Assembly (NCBI RefSeq): GCF_040655735.1
Contig: NZ_JBFAKK010000002.1
Location: 434,001 to 498,000 of the forward strand
DNA length: 64,000 nt
DNA from: Phytomonospora sp040655735
Lineage (GTDB): Bacteria > Actinomycetota > Actinomycetes > Mycobacteriales > Micromonosporaceae
Direction of reading: 5' to 3'
Shown here: piece after piece, positions 41,534-50,176 of the stretch
How the letters are laid out: every line of letters begins with the position of its first letter
Numbering within the stretch: position 1 is the first letter of the stretch
Made by a program: the position numbers and the translations under genes
Notes under the pieces: model-generated
What the model was told of the DNA's origin: nothing
Database searches by the model: none
Seen by the model: only the letters and a program-made list of their open reading frames with translations

Positions 41534-42253
41534 ATGACCGACGGCATGGACTTCACCCCCGAGCAGATCGACGGCTACCTGGCCTTCTACACCCACCAGG
41601 TCGAGGACGGCCGCAAGGCGGAGAAGATGCGCGCCGCCATGGTCACCATCGCCCGCACCGCCTACCCCGACATCTACACCCAGGCCCGCCTCGCCGAGCT
41701 CACCGGCGTCAGCCAGCAGGCCATCAGCAAGACCGTCACCGCCGGACGCCGCCGCTTCGACAGCCGCGACGGCGGCCCCTACCTCCTCGGCCGCGTCCTG
41801 GCCCTCGCCCTCGCCAGCGGCGAGAGCGACATCGGCGCGGTGGAGTCGCTGTCGGCGCTGGCCGCCATGCGCGTCCACACCGACGGCGCCGTGTCCGCCA
41901 AGTCCCTGCACCGGCTGATCTCCTTCCTGCGCAAGGACATCGCCGCCATCGCCGAACGCGATCCCGCGCTGGCGGACCGCTTCACCGCCGGCCTCCACCA
42001 GATCGCCGAGCTGGCCGCCTCCACCGAGGCCGACGAGCACCCCGGCCTGCACGCCGTGTTCACCGAGGCCTTCGCCGGCGGCGACTCGACGGCCGAGGTC
42101 CCGCTTGGGGAGGAGACCGTCCGCGTGGCCATGACCGAGGGCTTCTACGCGCAGCGCTTCGGCCTGCGCCACTCGCCCGACGGCCTGCCGTTCGCGCGGG
42201 GCGGCAAGGTCCGCGGCGTCGCCGACATCGCGGCGGCGCTGCGCGAGGGGTGA
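41534..42253 (+). CDS. Predicted helix-turn-helix regulator (239 aa)
   Basis: A helix-turn-helix is visible at about residues 49-72 (YTQARLAELTGVSQQAISKTVTAGRRRF). The rest is helical with an acidic EADEHPGLHAVFTEAFAGG region and a C-terminal VRVAMTEGFYAQRFGLRHSPDG. No named family is assigned; the size and layout suggest an actinobacterial one-component regulator. Leaderless start after TAGTGT. Confidence 0.6.
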   Translation: MTDGMDFTPEQIDGYLAFYTHQVEDGRKAEKMRAAMVTIARTAYPDIYTQARLAELTGVSQQAISKTVTAGRRRFDSRDGGPYLLGRVLALALASGESDIGAVESLSALAAMRVHTDGAVSAKSLHRLISFLRKDIAAIAERDPALADRFTAGLHQIAELAASTEADEHPGLHAVFTEAFAGGDSTAEVPLGEETVRVAMTEGFYAQRFGLRHSPDGLPFARGGKVRGVADIAAALREG

Positions 42254-42257
42254 GCGG

Positions 42258-42809
42258 TCAGTGCCGCGGCCGCAGGCGGACGTTCACCACGGCCCTCGGC
42301 TCGCCGCCGACGTGATCCAGGTGCACCGGCGAGCCGCCCGGGTTGTCGAACAGCCGGATCCCGTCGCCGAGCAGCACCGGGGCGATGTGCAGGTCGATCT
42401 CGTCGATGAGGCCGAGCTCCAGCAGCCGGCGGCCGATCGTCGGCGAGAAGACCTCGACGTTCTTGTCCCCGGCGGCCTCCTTGGCGATGCCGAGGGCCTC
42501 GACGACGTCGCAGCTGAGGAAGGTGATGCCCGGGGCGGGCTGAGCGTCCTCGGGGTGGTGGGTGAGCACGAAGACCGGGCCGTCCCAGTCGCCGTAGGGC
42601 CTGGCGCCGGGCAGCGCGTCGTAGCCGGAGCGGCCGCCGAGCACGGCACCGGTCGTCGAGGTGTACTCCTCGACGAGGCCGGGGCGGGCCGTCATGTCGC
42701 CGGTCATCCAGCCCATGTCGTGCCCGGGCCCGGCGACGAAGCCGTCGAGGGACATCGTGAAGTGCATGAGCACCTTGCCTTCGGCGGTGCGCGGGTCGGT
42801 GTCGTCCAT
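42258..42809 (-). CDS. Dihydrofolate reductase-like (RibD C-terminal) protein
   Basis: 183 residues from ATG 42809, with a GGGAGG ribosome site. MHFTMSLDGFVAGPGHDMGWM is the first strand of the DHFR/RibD family; VFSPTIGRRLLELGLIDEIDLHIAPVLLGDGIRLF is the typical C-terminal half (YwjB/YyaP group). It faces an HxlR regulator whose GATTGC-N5-GCAATC operator lies in between, so it may be a redox-responsive reductase. Activity unknown. Confidence 0.82.
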   Translation of the reverse strand: MDDTDPRTAEGKVLMHFTMSLDGFVAGPGHDMGWMTGDMTARPGLVEEYTSTTGAVLGGRSGYDALPGARPYGDWDGPVFVLTHHPEDAQPAPGITFLSCDVVEALGIAKEAAGDKNVEVFSPTIGRRLLELGLIDEIDLHIAPVLLGDGIRLFDNPGGSPVHLDHVGGEPRAVVNVRLRPRH

Positions 42810-42824
42810 CGCGGCCTCCCTAGT

Positions 42825-42841
42825 GATTGCGGATCGCAATC
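42825..42841. promoter_or_regulatory. HxlR operator GATTGC-N5-GCAATC
   Basis: A perfect 6-bp inverted repeat (42825-42841) between the divergent reductase and HxlR genes; a second half-site GATTGC lies at 42875-42880. Confidence 0.55.
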
Positions 42842-42905
42842 AGTCCTGGGATCACCGTAACCAGAGTGGTGGTAGATTGCAAGCACTTCGGAGAGGAGTC
42901 CGGTG

Positions 42906-43394
42906 ATGGCGGAGCCGCGTTCGGGATGCCCGATCAACGCCGCGGTCGAGGCCTTCGGCGACAGCTGGAGCCTGCTGGTCCTGCGCGACATCCTGTTCGG
43001 CAATCGGCGGTACTTCCGCGAGCTCCTCGCCGGGTCCGAGGAGGGCATCGCCTCCAACATCCTGTCCGACCGGCTCAAGCGCCTGGTCGGCGCCGGGCTG
43101 TTGACCCGCGAGGACGCCGGCCGGGGGAAGCGGGCGGCCTACAGCCTCACCGAGTCGGCGATCCGGCTCGTGCCCGTCTTCGCGCAACTCGGTGAGTGGG
43201 GCGTGCACAACCGGCCGACGACCAGGCGCCTGCGCGTGCGCGCCGAGCTGCTGGCCGAGGGCGGTCCGCGGCTGTGGAGCGAGTTCATGGACGAACTGCG
43301 CCACGTCCACCTCGGCGCCCCCGCCCCCGAGAGCGGCGGACCCGGCGTCCTGGCGCGGCTGGCCGACGCGTACGCCGAGGCGGCGGCCGAGTAG
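42906..43394 (+). CDS. HxlR-family regulator
   Basis: 162 residues from ATG 42906; a GTG three bases upstream is possible. SGCPINAAVEAFGDSWSLLVLRDILFGNRRYFRELL is the HxlR N-terminal signature with a redox-type Cys8, and SDRLKRLVGAGLLTRE is the recognition region. It probably controls itself and the divergent DHFR-like gene. Confidence 0.85.
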   Translation: MAEPRSGCPINAAVEAFGDSWSLLVLRDILFGNRRYFRELLAGSEEGIASNILSDRLKRLVGAGLLTREDAGRGKRAAYSLTESAIRLVPVFAQLGEWGVHNRPTTRRLRVRAELLAEGGPRLWSEFMDELRHVHLGAPAPESGGPGVLARLADAYAEAAAE

Positions 43395-43446
43395 CGCGAC
43401 GAGAAAAGACCTCGCCCGCCCCGCGCCGGTCGGCCACAATGCGCGC

Positions 43447-44319
43447 GTGACATCCACCGAGATCGACGCCGGCCTGGCGCGCGCCCTGGTCGCCGAGCAG
43501 TTCCCCGAGTGGCGCGACCTGCCGGTGCGGCCGGTCGACAAGCAGGGCTGGGACAACCGCACCTTCCGCCTCGGCGACGAGCTGTCCGTGCGCCTGCCCA
43601 GCGCCGAGGGGTACGTGGCCGCCGTTGCCAAGGAGGACCGCTGGCTGCCGTACCTCGCCGAGCGGCTCACGCTGCCGGTGTGCGCGCCGGTCGCGGTCGG
43701 GAAACCCGGCGCGGGGTACCCGTTCCCCTGGTCGGTGCGCAACTGGATGACCGGCACGCCGATCGAGGGCGCTGACCCCGACCGGGCCGTCCTCGCCCGC
43801 GATCTCGGCGCGTTCCTCACCGAGCTGCGCGAGATCCCCGCCGGCGCGGGCCCGGCCGCCGGGCGCCACTCCTTCTACCGGGGCTGCCACCCGAGCGCCT
43901 ACGCCGACGAGGTGCAGGCCGCCTGTGAGGCCATCGACGGCCTCGACGTCGAGGCGTGCCGGGAGATCTGGCACCAGGCCGTGACCTCGGTCTGGACCGG
44001 GGCGCCGGTGTGGTTCCACGGCGACGTCTCCGTCGGGAACCTGCTCGTCGAGGACGGCCGGCTGTCGGCCGCGATCGACTTCGGCACCTGCGGCGTCGGC
44101 GACCCCGCCAGCGACCTCGCCATCGCCTGGACCTACTTCGAGGGCGAGGACCGGCGCGTCTTCCGAGAGTCCGCAGGCCTCGACGACGCCACCTGGCGCC
44201 GCGCTCGCGGCTGGGCGCTGTGGAAGGCGCTCATCGTGGTCGCCTGGCCCGACCGCCCCGACCTGGCCCGCGATCAGGAGCGCAACCTCGCCCACATCCT
44301 GGCCGATCCGGTGGTGTGA
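43447..44319 (+). CDS. Aminoglycoside phosphotransferase-family kinase
   Basis: 290 residues. VWFHGDVSVGNLLV (catalytic loop) and AIDFGTCGVGDPASDLAIAW (metal-binding DFG-like motif) are clear. The N-terminal SVRLPSAEGYVAAVAKEDRWLP region fits the macrolide/choline phosphotransferase-like branch. GTG 43447 follows CACAAT by 6 nt. Antibiotic resistance is possible but not shown. Confidence 0.82.
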   Translation: MTSTEIDAGLARALVAEQFPEWRDLPVRPVDKQGWDNRTFRLGDELSVRLPSAEGYVAAVAKEDRWLPYLAERLTLPVCAPVAVGKPGAGYPFPWSVRNWMTGTPIEGADPDRAVLARDLGAFLTELREIPAGAGPAAGRHSFYRGCHPSAYADEVQAACEAIDGLDVEACREIWHQAVTSVWTGAPVWFHGDVSVGNLLVEDGRLSAAIDFGTCGVGDPASDLAIAWTYFEGEDRRVFRESAGLDDATWRRARGWALWKALIVVAWPDRPDLARDQERNLAHILADPVV

Positions 44320-44384
44320 GCACCCGAGCGGGCGTCCGCTGTCGTATTTCGGCCAGTACCTGTGCTGATGATCCGATTTACCCT

Positions 44385-44424
44385 GGCCATGGATCCCGGA
44401 CGGTGGGACCATGGATCCATGGCC
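44385..44424. promoter_or_regulatory. Long inverted repeat spanning a start codon
   Basis: GGCCATGGATCC (44385-44396) faces GGATCCATGGCC (44413-44424), 16 bp apart. The right arm lies in a perfect 14-bp palindrome CCATGGATCCATGG (44410-44423) that includes the ATG at 44419. A probable operator or translational control site. Confidence 0.5.
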
Positions 44425-44679
44425 AGGGACACGGGGCGGGTACTCCGCGTGATCGCCGAGATGCCCGCAGGACAGCAAGCGACCGCGAGTCTCGTCGCGG
44501 CGACCTACCAGATGGACGAGGGCTTCGTCATCAACGCCGTCCGCGAACTCGCGGCGGCCGGATACGTGACCATCCTCGACGTCGGCGACTGCCCGGTGGT
44601 CCAGGGCGTCACGCCGCTGGGGCGCAGATGGGTGGCCACGCACCACGCGAGCGTCGTGCACGACTTCTGGGGCGTCTAG
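44419..44679 (+). CDS. Small winged-helix-like protein (86 aa)
   Basis: The ATG at 44419 follows GACCAT by 6 nt, matching the leaderless pattern; the longer frame from 44362 is less likely. The product (VLRVIAEMPAGQQATASLVAATYQMDEGFVINAVRELAAAGYVTILDV) looks like a single winged helix that could bind DNA. The start codon lies inside a long palindrome, suggesting autoregulation. It precedes the EamA gene and may regulate it. Confidence 0.5.
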   Translation: MARDTGRVLRVIAEMPAGQQATASLVAATYQMDEGFVINAVRELAAAGYVTILDVGDCPVVQGVTPLGRRWVATHHASVVHDFWGV

Positions 44680-44697
44680 CGCCACGGGTCGACCACG

Positions 44698-44745
44698 ATT
44701 GGTCCGCGTGATCGCGGCATGATTGGTTCAGACCGACAGACCAAT
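44698..44745. promoter_or_regulatory. ATTGGT/ACCAAT repeats before the EamA gene
   Basis: ATTGGT at 44698-44703 and 44722-44727, and the inverse ACCAAT at 44740-44745, upstream of the -10 box TAGCGT (44752-44757). The ATTGGT-N12-ACCAAT pair is a plausible regulator site. Confidence 0.4.
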
Positions 44746-44764
44746 CCTGCCTAGCGTTACCGGG

Positions 44765-45706
44765 GTGAACACATCCCAGAAGCGCGGCGCCGTGCAGGCG
44801 GCGCTCGGCATGCTGCTCGTCGGCACGCTCGTCGCCGTCTCCGCCCGCATCGGCGACTACCCGGTCTTCGGCGGGCAGGCCCTGCGCTACGCCGTCGGCG
44901 CCGCCGCCCTCTTCGCCGTCATCGCCGTCCGCCGCCCACCGAAGGTCCGCCTGACGCGCGGGCAGTGGTTGCTCCTCGGTGCCCTCTCGTCGACCGGTCT
45001 GGTCATCTTCAACGTCTGCATCGTCTTCGGCAGCGAATATGCCAGCCCCGCCACGATCGGCACCATCATCGGCTCCGCCCCCGTCGTCATGGCCGTCCTC
45101 GGACCGCTCGTCGCGCGCTCGGCCAAGCCGTCCACCCGCGTGCTCGTAGCCGCCGGGATCGTCACCGCCGGCACCGCGATCGCCACCGGCTTCGGCGGCG
45201 CGAGCCTGACCGGCATCCTCTTCGCGCTGGGCGCCCTCGTCGGCGAGGTCTCGTTCTCACTGCTGGCCATCCCGCTGCTGCCGACACTGGGCGCGCTGCG
45301 CGTCTCCGCCTACTCGGCGGCGCTCGCCGTGCCGCTGCTGCTCGGCACCGGCGTCGTCGTCGACGGGGCCGACGTCCTGCGCATCCCGACCCCCGGCGAG
45401 CTGACGGCCTTCGTCTACCTCGGCGTGGTCGTGACCGCCGGAGCCTTCCTGCTCTGGTACGACGCCCTGCCGCGCCTGGGCGCCGACCGCGCCGGACTCT
45501 TCGCGGGCATGATGCCGGTCGGCGCCGTGCTCACCATGGTCGTGCTGGGGATCGGGACGCCCTCGGTGGCCGAACTCATCGGCGCCGGACTGGTCGTCAC
45601 GGGCATCGTGTTCGGATTGAGGGCTACTGCATCGAAGTCCGCACGGGATGGGAGTAGTCGGCCGGGCACACCCAGATCCACAGCGCGTAGCCTCGCCCGA
45701 TCGTGA
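44765..45706 (+). CDS. EamA-family (DMT) transporter
   Basis: 313 residues, ten transmembrane helices in two EamA repeats. GSEYASPATIGTIIGSAPVVMAVLGPLVARS and DALPRLGADRAGLFAGMMPVGAVLTMVVLGIG are the two repeat-end signatures. GTG 44765 lies 7 nt after TAGCGT. The last ~80 nt overlap the convergent DUF1963 gene, so the Ser/Arg-rich C-terminal tail should be viewed with caution. Substrate unknown. Confidence 0.85.
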   Translation: MNTSQKRGAVQAALGMLLVGTLVAVSARIGDYPVFGGQALRYAVGAAALFAVIAVRRPPKVRLTRGQWLLLGALSSTGLVIFNVCIVFGSEYASPATIGTIIGSAPVVMAVLGPLVARSAKPSTRVLVAAGIVTAGTAIATGFGGASLTGILFALGALVGEVSFSLLAIPLLPTLGALRVSAYSAALAVPLLLGTGVVVDGADVLRIPTPGELTAFVYLGVVVTAGAFLLWYDALPRLGADRAGLFAGMMPVGAVLTMVVLGIGTPSVAELIGAGLVVTGIVFGLRATASKSARDGSSRPGTPRSTARSLARS

Positions 45707-46571
45707 TTCCCGTGGGGTCCCCGTCGAAGGTGTCGGAGTCGTCGGGGACCCAGAGGCGGTCGCCGTCCCACTCGCCGCCCTCGACCTTGAGGAACAGGCG
45801 CAGGTCCGAGCCGCACTCGCAGATCATGTCCATGGGATCCGACAGCGTCCACGACGCGAAGCCCCCGACCTTCCAGCCCTTGGTGATCGACCGCCCCCAC
45901 CCGTATTGGACGGTCCCGGCCTCCCACGCCTGGATCCGCCGACGCAGATCGCCGGGGAGGAGATGGCCGTACTCGTACTCGGTGACCTGCTCGGGCAGGA
46001 CCACGCAGGGCGCGGGCACGTAGGGCTCGCTGACCAGGTCGGGGCCCTGCTCGGAAGCCGGCAGGCGCTCGCCGACCTCGGCCGCACGGCGCCAGCGGAC
46101 GGTGACGGTGGGGCAGTAGTCGTCGCTGGGGTGGTCCATCGGGCACCACAGGACCTGGGCGAGGTCGGCGTCGTCGGGGCCGATGAAGTCGAAGACGTTT
46201 GACCGCCGCAGCTGCGCGACCGGCAGGAGCGGCAGGGGTGTGTCGTTGCCGAACTCGGCGTCGGCGGGTGCCCAGGCTTTCGCCTGGTCGTCCAGCTCGG
46301 CGGGGGTGAGGGGCCGACGGTCGGCGAGTTCGCGCAGGCGGCGCTGGGTGGCGACGTCGGCGCGGTTGCGGACGTCGCCGAAGGGCTCGTGCGGGCCCTC
46401 GCAGACCGGCCAGGGTTCTTCGGCGGGCCACAGGAGCGGGGAGCCGACGGAGCTGTCGTCCACGCGGGGGTTGCCGCGGCGCGGGTGGAGGCGCGTTGCG
46501 GTGCGGCGGTAGGCGGCGAGTTCGGGGAAGCGGTCCTCGATCCCGGCGAGGTGCTGGGGGGTGGTGGGCAT
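45624..46571 (-). CDS. DUF1963-like protein, tandem copy 1 (315 aa)
   Basis: Shares its whole layout with the next gene: SSVGSPLLWPAEEPWPVC near the start, DLAQVLWCPMDH in the middle, CVVLPEQVTEYEY, a Gly/Trp-rich GWKVGGFASWTL, a Cys cluster (MICECGSDLRLFL) and GITIGRGYALWIWVCPADYSHPV. Such proteins are widespread in streptomycete-like genomes, have no known activity, and may bind metal through the C-x-C. TACCAT ends 6 nt before the ATG. Confidence 0.7.
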   Translation of the reverse strand: MPTTPQHLAGIEDRFPELAAYRRTATRLHPRRGNPRVDDSSVGSPLLWPAEEPWPVCEGPHEPFGDVRNRADVATQRRLRELADRRPLTPAELDDQAKAWAPADAEFGNDTPLPLLPVAQLRRSNVFDFIGPDDADLAQVLWCPMDHPSDDYCPTVTVRWRRAAEVGERLPASEQGPDLVSEPYVPAPCVVLPEQVTEYEYGHLLPGDLRRRIQAWEAGTVQYGWGRSITKGWKVGGFASWTLSDPMDMICECGSDLRLFLKVEGGEWDGDRLWVPDDSDTFDGDPTGITIGRGYALWIWVCPADYSHPVRTSMQ

Positions 46572-46602
46572 GGGGTGATGGTAGGGCGGGGCTGTGACGG
46601 GA

Positions 46603-47499
46603 TCACTGCATGGCGGCGTGGACGGGGTGGGTGGGGTCGGTGCGGCACACGCGGATCCAGAGGGTGTAGCCGCGGCCGATCATGATGCCGGTGGGCTTGT
46701 CCTCTTCGGCGTCGGGCTCCCAGGGGTCGGCGGCGAGGAGCAGGCGCATGGGGGAGCCGCAGTCGTCGCACGGCAGCTCGGCGGGACCGGTGAGGTTCCA
46801 GGCCGTGAAGCCGCCGGCCTTCCAGCCGCGGGCGACGGAGACGGCCTCGTACTCGTCGCTCGACGTCTTCGCCCGCAAGGGTTCCGGGAGCAGTTCCCAG
46901 TACTCGTACTCGGTAACCTGCTCGGGCGTCACTACACATGGGTTGGGCAGGTATTCGTCGTGCAGTGCCGCCGGCTGCGGCGGTTCTGCGAGCACCTCGC
47001 CGACCTCGGCGGCCGTCCGCCAGAAGACCGATACCTCCGGGGTCCAGTAGTCGTGATCCAGCGGGCACCAGAGGACCTGGACGAGGTCGGTGCCGGGCGG
47101 GCCGAAGTAGTCGGGGATGTCGCGTTGGAACAGCTGCGCGACGGGGATGAGCGGCACCGGGCCGCCGTGCGCGAGGATCCCGGCGGGGTGGCCTTCGGTG
47201 ACGGCGGCCAGCGCGGCCCGCTCCTCGTCGGTGGGGGCGCCACGGCCACGGGCGGCGAGAAGCGCGCGAGCGGTGTGCACGTCGTCGGGCGAGCAGAGCC
47301 GACCACCGGTCTGCCGCAACTCCTCGTGCGCGTCCTCGCACACCGGCCACTCCTCCTCGGCCGGCCACAGCAGCGGCCCGCCGACCGACGATTCCCGCAC
47401 CCCCGGCGTCCCCCGCCGGGGCCGCAGACGGGTCGCGGTCGTCCTGTACTCGGCGAGTTCGGGCACGCGCTTCTCGAAGTCATTGATGTCCTCGGGCAT
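46603..47499 (-). CDS. DUF1963-like protein, tandem copy 2 (298 aa)
   Basis: Paralogue of the downstream gene, with SSVGGPLLWPAEEEWPVC, DLVQVLWCPLDH, CVVTPEQVTEYEYWELLPEP, a CDDCGSPMRLLL metal-like site and GIMIGRGYTLWIRVCRTDPTHPV. Separated by 31 nt from copy 1 but with its own leaderless -10 (TAGCAT, 6 nt before the ATG). The tandem pair probably arose by duplication. Confidence 0.7.
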   Translation of the reverse strand: MPEDINDFEKRVPELAEYRTTATRLRPRRGTPGVRESSVGGPLLWPAEEEWPVCEDAHEELRQTGGRLCSPDDVHTARALLAARGRGAPTDEERAALAAVTEGHPAGILAHGGPVPLIPVAQLFQRDIPDYFGPPGTDLVQVLWCPLDHDYWTPEVSVFWRTAAEVGEVLAEPPQPAALHDEYLPNPCVVTPEQVTEYEYWELLPEPLRAKTSSDEYEAVSVARGWKAGGFTAWNLTGPAELPCDDCGSPMRLLLAADPWEPDAEEDKPTGIMIGRGYTLWIRVCRTDPTHPVHAAMQ

Positions 47500-47555
47500 G
47501 CCCGGATGCTAGATCCCCGCACCGACATGACGCCCATCCGTCACCGCCCGTCCGA

Positions 47556-47574
47556 TGCAAGACGACTTCTTGCA
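47556..47574. promoter_or_regulatory. LacI-type operator TGCAAGA-N5-TCTTGCA
   Basis: A perfect 7-bp inverted repeat 25 bp before the lacI ATG, overlapping its promoter (-10 TACACT at 47586-47591). The half-site TCTTGCA recurs at 48722-48728 before the binding-protein gene. Confidence 0.7.
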
Positions 47575-47598
47575 AAAATCTGTCCTACACTTCCGGCC

Positions 47599-48624
47599 AT
47601 GACACGACGCATCAGTGAGGTCGCGAAGAAGGCCGGGGTCAGCGAGGCCACCGTCAGCCGCGTTCTCAACGGCCGCCAAGGCGTCGCCGAGACCACCCGC
47701 GCGGCGGTCCTCACCGCCCTCGACATCCTCGGCTACGAGCGGCCCACCAAGCTCCGGGGGGAGCGCGCGAGACTCGTCGGGCTCGTCCTCCCCGAACTCC
47801 AGAACCCGATCTTCCCGGCCTTCGCCGAGGTCGTCGCCGGGGCCCTCGCGCAGCGGGGGTTCACGCCCGCGCTGTGCGCGCGGACCATCGGCGGAGTCCA
47901 GGAGTCCGACTACGTCGAGATGCTCCTCGACCACCAGGTCTCCGGCGTCGTCTTCGCCGGCGGCCAGTACGCCCTCGCCAACGCCGACCACTCCCACTAC
48001 GCCCAGTTCACCGACCGCGGCCTGCCCGTCGTCCTGATCAACGCCGGTGTCGAGAACCTCGGCTTCTCGCGCATCTCCGCCGACGACGCCGTCGCCGCCG
48101 AACAGGCCTTCGGGCACCTGGTGTCCCTCGGCCACGAACGCATCGGGATGGTCCTGGGCGCCGAGGACCACCTGCCCTCGCGCCGCAAGGCCGAAGGGCT
48201 GCGGGCCGCCGCCGCGCGCCTCGGCTCACCGCTGGCCGAACCCGGCGCCATCGAGGCGAACACCGAGCGCTCGCCCTTCTCCATGGAGGGCGCGCGGGCG
48301 GCGGCGACGCGACTCATCCAGCGCGGCATCACCGGGATCATCTGCGCCAGCGACGTCATGGCGCTCGGTGCCGTGCGGGCGGCGCGCCGGATGGACCTGC
48401 GGGTGCCCGAGGACGTGTCGGTCATCGGTTTCGACGACTCGGCGATGATGACGTGCACCGACCCGCCGCTGACGACCGTCCGGCAGCCGATCGAGGCGAT
48501 GGGGCAGGCCGCCGTCGACCTGCTGGCGAACCTCATCGACGGTGCCGACATCACCCCCGACGAGCTGCTGTTCGAGCCCGAACTGGTGGTGCGCGGCTCG
48601 ACGGGGCCGGTGGCGCGCGGCTAG
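47599..48624 (+). CDS. LacI-family regulator of the glycan locus
   Basis: 341 residues. The N-terminal helix-turn-helix RISEVAKKAGVSEATVSRVLNG and hinge ALDILGYERPTKLRG are standard LacI. The sugar-binding core shows RLVGLVLPELQNPIFPAFAEVV, IGFDDSAMMTCTDPPLTTVRQP and the end DELLFEPELVVRGST. Autoregulated through TGCAAGA-N5-TCTTGCA; probably represses the binding-protein/permease/GH13/GH87 operon in the absence of an alpha-glucan oligosaccharide. Confidence 0.9.
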   Translation: MTRRISEVAKKAGVSEATVSRVLNGRQGVAETTRAAVLTALDILGYERPTKLRGERARLVGLVLPELQNPIFPAFAEVVAGALAQRGFTPALCARTIGGVQESDYVEMLLDHQVSGVVFAGGQYALANADHSHYAQFTDRGLPVVLINAGVENLGFSRISADDAVAAEQAFGHLVSLGHERIGMVLGAEDHLPSRRKAEGLRAAAARLGSPLAEPGAIEANTERSPFSMEGARAAATRLIQRGITGIICASDVMALGAVRAARRMDLRVPEDVSVIGFDDSAMMTCTDPPLTTVRQPIEAMGQAAVDLLANLIDGADITPDELLFEPELVVRGSTGPVARG

Positions 48625-48635
48625 CGCACGGCAGA

Positions 48636-48667
48636 AAAGGGCGGGATCCGGACGGATCCCGCCCTTT
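48636..48667 (+). terminator. Strong terminator after lacI
   Basis: AAAGGGCGGGATCC (48636-48649) and GGATCCCGCCCTTT (48654-48667) form a perfect 14-bp stem with a 4-nt loop and a short T run. Confidence 0.78.
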
Positions 48668-48721
48668 CTCATGCCCAAAAGCGGGAGCCAGCTGTCGAGT
48701 AGTTCCGAATCTCAGTCGTAA

Positions 48722-48752
48722 TCTTGCAGAAACACATTCGCTTCTGTATGTT
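48722..48752 (+). promoter_or_regulatory. Glycan operon promoter with LacI half-sites
   Basis: TTGCAG (48724-48729), 17-bp spacer, TATGTT (48747-48752). The -35 lies inside TCTTGCA (48722-48728), the same half-site as the lacI operator. TGCAGAA (48726-48732) and TTCTGTA (48742-48748) form an imperfect inverted repeat across the spacer. Confidence 0.6.
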
Positions 48753-48817
48753 CAGCGGCAACCTTCATGACATGACCTACCTCACAAGACAGCCCGACAC
48801 CGGAAGGCCCCACCCCC

Positions 48818-50176
48818 ATGAAGCGCTCCCTGTACGGCCGGGCGACCGCCCTGATCGTCGCGACCGGCCTGGCTTTCAGCCTCACGGCCTGCGGCGACGA
48901 CGAAGAACCACAGCAGGACGGTCCGGTCACGCTCGTCGTCAACGGCCTGCCGCCGGAGACCGAGAAGGTCAACCGCGAGAAGTTCCTCGCCGACGTCGCC
49001 GAGTTCGAGGCCGCAAACCCCGACATCACCATCGACGCCCGCGAGGGCAAGATGGTCCCCGAGGAGTTCCAGGCGAAACTCGCCGGCGGTCAGCTCGAGG
49101 ACGTCTTCTACACGTACTTCACCGACCCCGCCGGGCTGATCGCGCGCCGCCAGGTCGCCGACATCACCGACTACGTCAAGGACTTCCCGGCCCTGGCCCA
49201 GATCCGGCCCGAGCTGATGCAGGTCTACTCCGACGACAAGGGCCGCGTGTACGGCGTCCCGCAGGGCAACTACTCGACCGGGCTGGTCTACAACCGGGCC
49301 CTGTTCGAGAAGGCCGGCCTCGACCCGAACACTCCGCCCACGACGTGGGCCGAGGTCCGCACCGCCGCGCAGAAGATCGCCGCGCTCGGCAAGGACCACG
49401 TCGGATACGGCGAGTACAGCAAGAACAACACCGGCGGCTGGCACTTCACCACCGCGCTGTACTCCGTCGGCGGCGACCTCGCCGTCAATGAGGGCGGCAC
49501 GTGGAAGGCGGCCTTCAACAACGATCTCGGCAAGCAGGTCCTGCAAAACCTCAAGGACATGCGCTGGACCGACGACACCATGGGCACCCGTCAGGGCCTG
49601 GAGTACGCCGACCTGCTGCGGCTCATGGGATCCGGGAAGCTCGGCATGTACCTCGGCGACGCCAACATGCTGCCGACGATCGTGCAGGAGTTCAAGGGCG
49701 ACTACAAGGACTACGGCCTCGGTCCCATCCCCGGCGGCACCGCGACCCTCGCCGGCGGCGACGGGTACATGTTCAACGCCAAGGCCAGCCCCGCCACGAT
49801 CCGCGCGGGCCTGAAGTGGCTCACCTACGCCTTCGCCAACCCCGACCCGGCGCGCATCGAGTTCAACACGAAGTGGTCCTCCGACACGGGCAGCCCGGTG
49901 GGCCTCCCCGAGCCGCAGATCTGGGCCGGCGACGCCGCCAAGGCGCTCACCGACGCGCGCGCCAAGTACGCCAACATGCCGGTGGAGAACTTCTCGCCCT
50001 TCGTCAACGCGATGAGCACCATTCCGCTGAAGCTGGAACCGCCGAACGCGCAGGCCCTCTACGCCCTGCTCGACGTGCCGATGAACAAGGTCCTCACCGA
50101 CCAGAACGCCGACATCGCCGCCCTGCTCGCCGACGCCGAGGAACAGGCGAACGCGATCCTGGCGACCGTCAAGTGA
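48818..50176 (+). CDS. ABC carbohydrate substrate-binding lipoprotein
   Basis: 452 residues, extracellular solute-binding protein family 1. Lipobox FSLTACGDD (Cys at about 25). GVPQGNYSTGLVYNRALFEKAGLDPNTPPTTWAEV is the typical hinge/ligand segment of oligosaccharide-binding proteins. A GGAAGG ribosome site precedes the ATG. First gene of the operon with two permeases, GH13 and GH87. Ligand inferred to be an alpha-glucan oligosaccharide. Confidence 0.87.
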   Translation: MKRSLYGRATALIVATGLAFSLTACGDDEEPQQDGPVTLVVNGLPPETEKVNREKFLADVAEFEAANPDITIDAREGKMVPEEFQAKLAGGQLEDVFYTYFTDPAGLIARRQVADITDYVKDFPALAQIRPELMQVYSDDKGRVYGVPQGNYSTGLVYNRALFEKAGLDPNTPPTTWAEVRTAAQKIAALGKDHVGYGEYSKNNTGGWHFTTALYSVGGDLAVNEGGTWKAAFNNDLGKQVLQNLKDMRWTDDTMGTRQGLEYADLLRLMGSGKLGMYLGDANMLPTIVQEFKGDYKDYGLGPIPGGTATLAGGDGYMFNAKASPATIRAGLKWLTYAFANPDPARIEFNTKWSSDTGSPVGLPEPQIWAGDAAKALTDARAKYANMPVENFSPFVNAMSTIPLKLEPPNAQALYALLDVPMNKVLTDQNADIAALLADAEEQANAILATVK

